DNA from: Spirogloea muscicola
Lineage: Eukaryota > Streptophyta > Zygnematophyceae > Spirogloeales > Spirogloeaceae
Length of the DNA: 36,922 bases
Direction: 5' to 3'
Assembly (NCBI GenBank): GCA_009602725.1
Contig: WELB01000036.1
Span: 148,845 to 185,766, forward strand
The first letter of the stretch is position 1, and each line of letters starts with the position of its first letter. Positions 1 to 7,021 of the stretch are shown one piece after another. The translations under genes were made by a program, and so were the position numbers. Under the pieces are notes generated by a model. The model was not told where the DNA came from and did no database searches. It saw only the letters and a program-made list of their open reading frames with translations.

Positions 1-412
<412 letters not shown>

Positions 413-539
413 GGGGGAGGTCCGAATTTGGCGCCAACGTCACTCCTTCCCGGCTCCCGCCAAAATTTCGGAGTTGCGCACGATCCCAAGCCTCCGAGAA
501 GAAGGTGGCTTACCCAATGGGGGTTTCCTCCCCATGATT

Positions 540-602
540 GTCCATTCTTTTTGGGTTGGCTTTGCCAGCCCCTCTTCTCAATGGGCGAGCACCTTCTTTC
601 TT
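540..602 (+). repeat. Hairpin 3'-tail unit (GGCTGGC family)
   Basis: A TGTCCATTCTTTTTGGG lead-in is followed by a hairpin at 553-571 (stem GGGTTGGC/GCCAGCCC, loop TTT, one G-T pair). The unit ends in CAATGGGCGAGCACC and a CTT-rich tail. The same order of parts recurs near 1120-1165 (minus), 1672-1710, 1954-1995, 6911-6975 and 14512-14645. It is interpreted as the 3' end of a non-LTR element. Confidence 0.7.
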
Positions 603-660
603 CCTACTGACAGCTTCTTCAGGCCCCTTCGTAGCTGCTTAGCGCTTTTGGCCAGGGAAC

Positions 661-694
661 GCTCAGTAACCTCTAGTCAGGAGATGCAAGTCTG
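661..694 (-). pseudogene. RLE retrotransposon ORF 3' tail fragment
   Basis: On the minus strand this short piece encodes the C-terminal signature SDLHLLTRGY followed by a stop. The same peptide ends the copy at 10072-11149, and SDFLLLTRGY ends the intact ORF at 2814-6857. Only the last codons remain. The plus-strand sequence just after it (about 695-760) matches the 3' flank of the 11,149 copy, so the tail and its flank are rearranged relative to each other. Confidence 0.6.
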
Positions 695-730
695 AGTACT
701 CCGGCTCCTTCAGACCTTGTCCATTCCTTT

Positions 731-749
731 GGGCTGGCCTTTCCCAGCC
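731..749 (+). repeat. Hairpin unit (GGGCTGGCC...CAGCC)
   Basis: Stem GGCTG/CAGCC follows CCATTCCTTTGG. The flanking sequence, including CACTCCGGCTCCTTCAGACC-like bases upstream and GGCCGCGCTT downstream, matches the 3' flank of the retroelement copy ending at 11,149. It is therefore a relic of that subfamily's 3' UTR. Confidence 0.65.
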
Positions 750-808
750 ACCAGTCAGTCTGGCCGCGCTTCCCTTTTACCACCGACGCAAACGACCGCT
801 CACACCCA

Positions 809-1085
809 GCCCAATGTGCCACCAAGGTTGGGCGCTCGGTGGCTCGAGTTGCTCACCCAGCTCGCCCGCCACGCTATCGCCCGTCGCTTCCATGGGGAGC
901 CGGTGGACATTCCTGCAGCCGGGTCGCTAGCGCAGGTGTACCGGATGCGCTTGGCCGTCTCGCTGCAGCGGTCGATGGCCCGCGCGCTGCACCTGCGGGC
1001 CGGCAGAGCCCTCGCTGCTGCCTCTGGCTCTGGCCAGGGGACCCACTTCCAGGAGCCTAGCGTATCTGACCTGAGGCTGCTTAGC
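809..1085 (+). pseudogene. RLE retrotransposon ORF fragment (C-terminal end)
   Basis: The frame encodes an ELLTQLARHAIARR segment, then AGSLAQVYRMRLAVSLQRSM, then a HLRAGRALAAASGSGQG segment and SDLRLL. These align with the last ~100 residues of the intact element at 2814-6857 and of the copy ending at 11,149. The terminal TRGY-stop is missing. The frame joins directly at about 1081 to a second C-terminal fragment, so two copies were spliced together. The upstream portion is absent, with a hairpin unit (731-749) close to its 5' side. Confidence 0.7.
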
Positions 1086-1506
1086 GGCCCTTGCCATAGA
1101 CGTCCACGGGGCTTATGAAGAAGGCTCGCCCATAAAGAAAGAGGGGCTGGCAAAGCCAGCCCAAAAAGAATGGACAATGTCCAAAGCCGAAGAATGAGAA
1201 GCCGAGGAAGGACTCCTCTACTCTACCAATTATGGCAGCGGCTGGCTGGATCTCCTCCAGCGGCTTGCCCGGCAGGCCATTGAGCGGCGGCCGGGTCCGC
1301 CAGGGGGGCTGCCCGGCTTCAACGCGGCCGGCTCCCTGGCCCAGGTCTTCCAGATGCGGCTCTCCGTGTCGCTTCAACGCTCCTTCGCTCATACCGTCCA
1401 CTCGCGCGCGGGCCGTGCTCTTGTTGCTGCTTCCGGGTCTCATCTGCCTGCATCTTTTCCAGCTTCGAGCTACTCTGACCTGATGTTGCTCTCCCGCGGG
1501 TATTGA
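1085..1506 (+). pseudogene. RLE retrotransposon C-terminal fragment, interrupted by a hairpin insertion
   Basis: The fragment opens with ALAIDVHGAY (1086-1116), matching the AIDVHGAFGSGWLDLLQRL region of the copy at 7022-9945. Coding similarity stops at 1117 and resumes in the same frame at 1231 (YGSGWLDLLQRLARQAIE). It runs to SDLMLLSRGY and a TGA at 1504-1506. The intervening 112 bases plus a 5-base direct repeat are foreign (separate entry). Only about the last 110 residues of the element survive. Confidence 0.75.
1118..1234 (-). mobile_element. Short hairpin insertion with 5-bp direct repeat
   Basis: A 112-base block (1118-1229) interrupts an otherwise collinear retroelement reading frame. 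TTATG occurs on both sides (1113-1117 and 1230-1234), as expected of a target-site duplication. Read on the minus strand, the block contains GACATTGTCCATTCTTTTTG, the perfect hairpin GGGCTGGC-TTT-GCCAGCCC (1144-1162), and ends in ATGGGCGAGCCTTCTT. No terminal inverted repeats are visible. It resembles a 3'-UTR-only insertion of a non-LTR element. Confidence 0.7.
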
Positions 1507-2050
1507 GCTTCCTGTGGTTTCGTCATGTCTACTTGTCTAGATGCCTAGCTGTGTGTTTCCCTTCTTTTCGGCACCTGTTGTAGCAGGGGTTACTGAGTAA
1601 TCCGTAGCTGCTTTGTTTCTTTGTGTGCTTGTTTTTCTTCGCGCTTCCCCTGCCCCCCTTCTCGTCCTTTTGGGCTGGCTTTTCCAGCCCCTATTCTCAA
1701 TGGGCGAGCACCTTCATCTTCAGGCCCCTTCGTGGCTGCTTGGCGCTTTTGGCCCCTGCGAACTCGTCAATTCTCTTCGGGCTGGCTTTCACAGCCCTCG
1801 CCCCCCTTGGGATTGCCACTTTGTCTGATGGGGGCAAGGGCTGTGAAAAGCCAGCCCGAAAAGAATGGACAAAGGTTCAAATCTTTCTTTCTTTGTGTGC
1901 TTGTTTTCTTAGCGCTTCCCCTGGCCCCCTTCTTGGACTCTTCATACTTTTTTGGGCTGGCTTTTCCAGCCCCTATCCTCGATGGGCGAGCACTTTCTCG
2001 ATGGGGGTCCGAAAGTTGCCAGCCCTTGCATGCGATGCGCGAGCACTTCA
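1507..2050 (+). repeat. Cluster of 3'-UTR/hairpin units, two orientations
   Basis: Two plus-strand copies of one unit (about 1590-1710 and 1885-1995) share TTTCTTTGTGTGCTTG, a CTTCCCCTG-rich block, the hairpin GGGCTGG-CTTTT-CCAGCCC (1672-1690; 1954-1972) and CNATGGGCGAGCAC. Between them lie a second hairpin type in plus orientation (1779-1797, GGGCTG...CAGCCC followed by TCGCCCCCC) and its minus-orientation counterpart (1838-1857). A third copy of the first unit precedes the intact retrotransposon at about 2700-2813. No gene is supported; open frames here are repeat-derived. Confidence 0.65.
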
Positions 2051-2130
2051 TGGGCGAGCATTTTCTTCTTGCATGCCGGCAGCCAACTTGTTTGTTTTGC
2101 GATGTCGAGTGTCAGCTTGTCTGCAGCGAG

Positions 2131-2275
2131 CTCAGGCTCATGCGTCGCATCAGAAAGCTGGTCGAGCTTAGGTGGCACAAGACCTTGTCGATTGCCGACC
2201 GGTATCCGGGCCCCAGTTAGCGACTTCTGTGTGCTGACTCGTGGTTACTGAGCGGGTCAGCTCAGCAGCAGGTGA
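2131..2275 (+). repeat. ~145-bp retroelement tail, inverted partner at 14233-14380
   Basis: The segment ends with the retroelement C-terminal signature SDFCVLTRGY plus TGA at about 2249-2251, then GCGGGTCAGCTCAGCAGCAG. A clearly related copy lies on the opposite strand at 14233-14380, about 12 kb away, with the same flanks on both sides of the tail. The pair defines one retroelement subfamily tail and could support inversion or hairpin formation. Confidence 0.65.
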
Positions 2276-2351
2276 TGTTCATTGGTCAACAATTGGCTTG
2301 CCTTTGTCCTTGGTCACACAGGCCCTCCATCACTACATACAAACTCCACAC

Positions 2352-2520
2352 CTTGCAGCGGGGTTGCTCTACCTCCCCTCAGCTCATCTGTCTGCCTAGC
2401 CTGTGGTCCGTCATGAACCTGTATGCATCTGGCTGGCTTTTACAGCCGCTCCTTGAATATCAGCAGCCGCATTCTCATTTTGCTCATCTGACTTCCTATT
2501 GCTGACACGGGGGTACTAAG
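2352..2520 (+). pseudogene. RLE retrotransposon tail split by a 3'-UTR insertion
   Basis: Positions 2352-2390 match the end of the intact ORF (CAGCGGGGTTGCTCT, then CCCCTCAGCTCATCTG). Positions 2491-2519 continue it (ACTTCCTATTGCTGACACGG) to a TAC-TAA end, encoding the familiar DFLLLTRGY terminus. The two halves are separated by the insertion described next. The remainder of the element is absent. Confidence 0.75.
2391..2490 (+). mobile_element. 3'-UTR-only hairpin insertion with 9-bp direct repeat
   Basis: A 91-base block (2391-2481) is flanked by GCTCATCTG at 2382-2390 and 2482-2490. Its sequence (TCTGCCTAGCCTGTGG, then GTATGCATCTGGCTGGC and CAGCAGCCGC) matches the 3' flank that begins just after the stop codon of the intact element (about 6868-6955), including the hairpin (2431-2447). 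It therefore looks like an extreme 5'-truncated retrotransposition product that starts downstream of the ORF. Confidence 0.8.
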
Positions 2521-2589
2521 AGCGCCCAGTCTGCCTAGCCTGTGGCTCCGCTAGTAAACATATATTAACACCCTTTGTATGCTTTTCCG

Positions 2590-2660
2590 CCCTCTAGTTA
2601 TTCTGATTAGCACTTGCTGACTAGAGGTTGTTGAGCGCCCCTTGCTGATATCATGGAGAC
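2590..2660 (+). pseudogene. RLE retrotransposon tail fragment
   Basis: AGTTATTCTGATTAGCACTTG followed by CTGACTAGAGGTTGTTGAGC corresponds to the SYSDLHLLTRGY tail, with the SD-L codon mutated to a stop and the final Tyr codon to Cys. The following CTTGCTGAT bases match the 3' flank of the 11,149 copy. Only the last dozen codons are retained. Confidence 0.6.
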
Positions 2661-2697
2661 TAGTATCCTGCTTCTTATGCCATCCGGCCCCTCCACT

Positions 2698-2813
2698 GAG
2701 TGATCCGTAGCCGCTTTGTTTCTTTGTGTGCTTGTTTTTCTTAGCGCTTCCCCTGGCCCCCTTCTCGTCCTTTGTTGATTTTTTTGGGCTGGCTTTTCCA
2801 GCCCCTATTCTCA
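2698..2813 (+). repeat. Hairpin 3'-unit interrupted by the intact element
   Basis: This copy of the unit seen at 1590-1710 carries the hairpin GGGCTGG-CTTTT-CCAGCCC (2786-2804) and CTATTCTCAATG. The expected continuation GGGCGAGCAC is replaced after CAATG by the N-terminal region of the full-length retrotransposon. The unit thus marks the 5' junction of that insertion. Confidence 0.65.
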
Positions 2814-5800
2814 ATGCCTGGACAGCAGCCCCCCCCGACCGACCGACCCAACGGCTCCCTAGCTCGCCGCCGGCGCCGCCGCCCCCCCGGGCGCTGCGGC
2901 GCCTTGCCAACCCCCCGGGGCGCTCGAGCGCCTGAGCGCCGCCGGGCGCGCATGCCGCCGCCTGCCAAGGCACGGCGCGCACCTGCGCGGCGCGCTCCTC
3001 GGAGCTCGCCGCGCACAGTGCCGCCCGCAGCGCGGCCCCCAGCTGGCGGGGTCCCTCATGCCACGCCGTGCGCCGCGGCGGCCACGGCGGTGGCGAGGGA
3101 GGATACGGCACCTAGGCAGCTTGCACAGCCTCGTGCGGGGGACATGGGTCCGGCTGCCCAGCCCACAAGCTGGCGCGGCCGGCTGCGATCAAACCCTCGG
3201 CTCACTTGTGCCGGGGAGGCAACCGCACTGGCGGCCATTGCGAGAGCAGTGCACCGGAGCTCCAGGAGCTGCTGCGCTACGCGCTCATCCCAGGCCCCAC
3301 CAGGCCCAGGGATGGACGAGACGGCTGTCCCAACCACGGCCCCAACATCATCCGAGATTGCCATGGAGGAGGACAACATGGAGAGGGGCACAGGACCCCC
3401 TCCCCCAGTATCCTCTCCCACTGCTTCTCATGCTGCTCTACTCACGGGCTTCGAGCCCCACCCACAACCAACGCCGTGCACCTCTCCCGCGTCTGCAGGG
3501 CAGGCGGCTTCCGCAAACCCCCCTGCATCTTGGAGGGGAGGTCGCCGCAGCGGAGGAGCCAGGCGGCGCTTGGAAGTGGTTGTCGCCATGGGTTCGGCGA
3601 GTGGTGGCAGTGGCGCTGGTGATGCTGACGGGCCCGTGGCTGGCGATGCCGCTGTATCAGCTGCACCTGGGGAAGGGGAGCAGGGCCAAGAGGACCTCCG
3701 GCCCCCTGCGGAGGCAACCTCTTGCCCGCCTGTTGAGCTCCGCTGCCGGCTCTGCCGGCGGCGATGTGCCAACAAGGTGGGTTTGAGCTCGCACGAGCGG
3801 GCCTGCGTGCGTTTGGCTAACAGAGAGGCGCAGCAGGCAGAGGCATCCGCCACCGCTCGGGCTCGCAGAGCCCCTACAAGAGGGGCGATGCCACCACCAC
3901 CACCAGGGCCTACGGCAGAACACTGGCGGTGGGCGGAGAGCGTGGACGTCTCCGAGATCCTGCGGACGACCAACGCGCAGCTCCTACGACACATCCCGTA
4001 TTGGGCCCGGCCCCACATACGGAGAGCCCTTCGGCCCCTCCTGACACGTCTGGCTCGTGACAGCGAGGATGAGGCTGCATGGGCTGTGTTTGTGTTGTTT
4101 CCGCGACTCTTGCTTGGTCGCCTGCCGCAGGGGAAGGCAGGTCGCACGGAGCTGCTGTTGCGCCTCCACCTGTTTGAAGGTGGAGAGTGGCAGCTGCTAC
4201 TTGCAAAGCACCAAGCGGCTGCGCAACTTGCGCAAGCCAACTATCGGCCCACCACGTCGGAATCCGATATTAAGGAGGCGGGCAAACGACGTGCCATCCG
4301 ATATGGGCGAGCCGGCGACCTTGGCAGGGCTGCCCAAGCCTTGGAGCCCTCAACACCAGCACCGCATGATGCGGCAACCTTGGCCGCACTCGAGCAGCTC
4401 CATCCTTCGGCCCCGCGAAGATTAGATACATGGATGGAGAGCTTCATGCCTGCTGAACCGGTGGACCTGGACCCGGCTGTCTTCCGTCGGGCGATTGTGA
4501 GTAGCCGCAAGGCAGTCGCCGGGGGTCCATCTGGCATGCTCTTTGAGCACTTGCGGGAGTTATATGGGGAGGAGGACTCGGAGGATTTCGATCTGTTGCA
4601 TAGGGTCGCGCAACATGTTGCGCGTGGGCACCTCACCCATCGTGTAGGCGCAGTCCTCTGCACAAGCAATCTCATTGCTTTGCAGAAGGACAACGGCGGA
4701 GTGCGTCCTATCTCGATGGGGGAGGTTCTGGCGCGCCTTGTGGGGCGCACCCTAATCATGCAGATCCAGGACGATGCCCAGGCGCACTTCCATCCCCACC
4801 AGTTTGGGGCTGGGATGCGTGCTGGCGCTGAGACCCTGGTGCACGGGGTACGAGCGGCACTGGATGTAAACCCCCATTGGCTGGCCCTGAGCGTGGACGT
4901 ACAGAACGCCTTCAACTCCGTGGATCGGCAGGTTATCGCCGAGGAGCTAAGGCAGTACTTTCCCACCCTCCTCCCTCACTTCCGCTGCATGTATGGCTCG
5001 CCATCTGCATTGTTGTGGGGGGCAGGGACTTCTTTGGCTGTTTTGCAGTCAAAGACGGGGACACGTCAAGGTGATCCCATGGGTGGTTTTCTCTTTGCTC
5101 TGGCGCATCACCGTGCTTTGCGCAACACGGCGAGCGCTCACCCTGGCGTTCTCCTCCCGAGTTACGCGGATGATACTACGCTCCTCGGCCCCCCAGAGGA
5201 GGTGCTGCGAGCTTTTGGCACGCTTCAGCACCAGCTCCAGCTCATCGGGCTTGGGATAAGTACTGCCAAGTGCTCTGCCTGGTCCCCCAATGGCATCCCT
5301 CTTTCCCTCCTTCCCTCGTTGCCTACATCTTGTCAGACACCAGAGGGCGGTTTGAAGATCTTGGGAGTGCCTGTAGGGGACCCGTCTTTCTCGGAGGGTG
5401 CTGTCCTTGCTCGTCTCCAAGGATATATGCAGGTCCTGCCAGAGCTCCCCACCCTCGGGGACTCTCAGTTGGCAGTGGCCATTTTGACCAGGAGTGTGGC
5501 ACAGCGGCCGTGTTACCTCTTAAGAACGGTCCCACCTTCGGTTACCATGGATGAGGTCTATGCATCCATAGATGTCAGGCTCCAACGATGCCTAGCTGAC
5601 ATGATTGCTCACCCACTTCTAGAGCAGTCCCCAGCAGCACTGGTGCAATGTACGCTGCCCATCCGTCTCGGTGGGCTTGGTTGTCGCCCCTTGGTCCGCT
5701 TGTGCAGACCAGCGTACCTTGGCTGCTGGGCCCAGGTGGCTTCGTCCATATCTGGACGATTCCTCCTTGGGCAACAACGTGTGTTGGCGCCTCACATCAG

Positions 5801-6857
5801 TACCGTGGTTCAGGGGAGTCTGCCTTTCCAAGTGACTCTCAAAGCATGCCAACAGGACCTCTTTGCCGCATACCCGCCTCTGGTAAATGAGCCTGTTAGT
5901 TTTGCTGCCTGGGCTGACGTTTCTGATGTCAAGGCTCAATCGCGGTTTACCCGTGCTGCAGACGAGCAACCACTGGAGCATCTCCGGAGTCTCCTCCAAG
6001 GAGATGCTCGAGGCCAGGCTCGGCTCCTATCTGTTTCGTCTCTGGGAGCGTCTGAGTGGCTCCGCGCTTTGCCTTTGCATGCGGGCTTGCGGATGGAGAA
6101 TGCTTTGTTTTGCGATGCTATGCGCCGCCGTCTTGGCTTGCCATCCCTGTGCTTGGCAGGGGTGACCCAATGTGAATGTGGGCTTATTGAGCATGATGCA
6201 TTGCTCATGGGTGACCACATGCTCAGGTGTGCCAAAGGCAGTGAGCGCACGGGCTCCCACAACCTCCTACGTGACGCCATGTATGGCATCGTCAAGGAGG
6301 CGGGATATCAAGTGGCGTTGGAGAGCACTGGGGTGATGCCCATCCTCCTCCGCAATGGGGTCCCTCGGACGAGGCGTGTCGATCTGGTCGGCGTCCCCCT
6401 GGGAGGTGGCAAGCGGCTCCTCATGGACGTTGTCCTCACCGACAGCTTCCGGACGAAGGGCCCCATTACTTCTGAGACCGGCTACGCTGTGAAGGTAGCC
6501 GAACGGAAGAAGCTGCACAAGTACAAGGACCACCCGGCGGGTGATACCTTTTACCCCCTGGCCATGGACATCCATGGGTGTTACGGGGGTCGGTGGTCCT
6601 CGTTACTTTCGCTGCTGGCCTCTCAAGCTGACCAGCGGCGCCGGGAGCAGGGTGCTGCCCTTCCCGGTGGCTCGGTGCCTTTGGGTCTGGTGTCCTGCTA
6701 CCGTATGCGACTGTCTATGTCCCTGCAGCGCTCCCAAGCGCTTGCTTTGCACCGCCGCGCTGGTCGCGCCCTTGCAGCAGCCTCTGGCTTGCGCAGCGGG
6801 GTTGCTCTTCCTCCCCTCAGCTCATCTGACTTCCTACTGCTGACACGGGGGTATTGA
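2814..6857 (+). CDS. Intact R2-like RLE non-LTR retrotransposon polyprotein
   Basis: The single ORF product (1347 aa from the first ATG at 2814, which is the start chosen; the frame stays open upstream to a TTG) is predicted to mediate target-primed reverse transcription. The first ~250 residues are Arg/Pro/Ala-rich and disordered. A C2HC-type zinc finger lies near residues 309-330 (CRLC...HERAC). Reverse transcriptase motifs run from about 620 to 830: NGGVRPISMGEVLARLVGR, QFGAGMRAGAE, SVDVQNAFNSVD (~692), TRQGDPMGG (~749) and the catalytic YADD (~785). The C-terminus has a CCHC knuckle (CECG...H...C, ~1119-1141), then ERTGSHNLLRDAM, RRVDLVG (~1188) and LLMDVVLTD (~1203), consistent with a PD-(D/E)XK restriction-like endonuclease as in R2/NeSL-type elements. 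No N-terminal APE endonuclease is seen. It ends in DFLLLTRGY and TGA, with no frameshifts. Clade assignment beyond RLE-type is inference. Confidence 0.85.
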   Translation: MPGQQPPPTDRPNGSLARRRRRRPPGRCGALPTPRGARAPERRRARMPPPAKARRAPARRAPRSSPRTVPPAARPPAGGVPHATPCAAAATAVAREDTAPRQLAQPRAGDMGPAAQPTSWRGRLRSNPRLTCAGEATALAAIARAVHRSSRSCCATRSSQAPPGPGMDETAVPTTAPTSSEIAMEEDNMERGTGPPPPVSSPTASHAALLTGFEPHPQPTPCTSPASAGQAASANPPASWRGGRRSGGARRRLEVVVAMGSASGGSGAGDADGPVAGDAAVSAAPGEGEQGQEDLRPPAEATSCPPVELRCRLCRRRCANKVGLSSHERACVRLANREAQQAEASATARARRAPTRGAMPPPPPGPTAEHWRWAESVDVSEILRTTNAQLLRHIPYWARPHIRRALRPLLTRLARDSEDEAAWAVFVLFPRLLLGRLPQGKAGRTELLLRLHLFEGGEWQLLLAKHQAAAQLAQANYRPTTSESDIKEAGKRRAIRYGRAGDLGRAAQALEPSTPAPHDAATLAALEQLHPSAPRRLDTWMESFMPAEPVDLDPAVFRRAIVSSRKAVAGGPSGMLFEHLRELYGEEDSEDFDLLHRVAQHVARGHLTHRVGAVLCTSNLIALQKDNGGVRPISMGEVLARLVGRTLIMQIQDDAQAHFHPHQFGAGMRAGAETLVHGVRAALDVNPHWLALSVDVQNAFNSVDRQVIAEELRQYFPTLLPHFRCMYGSPSALLWGAGTSLAVLQSKTGTRQGDPMGGFLFALAHHRALRNTASAHPGVLLPSYADDTTLLGPPEEVLRAFGTLQHQLQLIGLGISTAKCSAWSPNGIPLSLLPSLPTSCQTPEGGLKILGVPVGDPSFSEGAVLARLQGYMQVLPELPTLGDSQLAVAILTRSVAQRPCYLLRTVPPSVTMDEVYASIDVRLQRCLADMIAHPLLEQSPAALVQCTLPIRLGGLGCRPLVRLCRPAYLGCWAQVASSISGRFLLGQQRVLAPHISTVVQGSLPFQVTLKACQQDLFAAYPPLVNEPVSFAAWADVSDVKAQSRFTRAADEQPLEHLRSLLQGDARGQARLLSVSSLGASEWLRALPLHAGLRMENALFCDAMRRRLGLPSLCLAGVTQCECGLIEHDALLMGDHMLRCAKGSERTGSHNLLRDAMYGIVKEAGYQVALESTGVMPILLRNGVPRTRRVDLVGVPLGGGKRLLMDVVLTDSFRTKGPITSETGYAVKVAERKKLHKYKDHPAGDTFYPLAMDIHGCYGGRWSSLLSLLASQADQRRREQGAALPGGSVPLGLVSCYRMRLSMSLQRSQALALHRRAGRALAAASGLRSGVALPPLSSSDFLLLTRGY

Positions 6858-6990
6858 GGGCGCCCTGTCTGCCTAGCCTTTGGCTCCGTCATGAACACCT
6901 GTATGCATCTGGCTGGCATTTCACAGCCGATTCTTTCATATCAGCAGCCGCTTTCTCTTATGGGCGAGCACTTGCTTCCTTCCAGGCCTT
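6858..6990 (+). other. 3' UTR of the intact retrotransposon with terminal hairpin
   Basis: After the stop come TCTGCCTAGCCTTTGGCTCC, TGTATGCATCTGG and the hairpin GGCTG-N8-CAGCC (6911-6928). Next are ATATCAGCAGCCG and CTTATGGGCGAGCACTTG, ending in a CTTCC-rich run near 6985. The block 6868-6955 recurs as an independent insertion at 2391-2481 and, more diverged, at 12587-12645 and 36690-36742. The hairpin is a candidate recognition structure for the element's reverse transcriptase (inference from R2 biology). Confidence 0.7.
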
Positions 6991-7021
6991 CGACATTGCT
7001 TTGGGCTGGCCTCGTAGCACG

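Noticed and set aside
1118-1229. Hairpin insertion as an introner (spliceable intron)
   Set aside because: No GT or GC donor at the left junction and no suitable polypyrimidine/AG on either strand at the exact coding boundaries.
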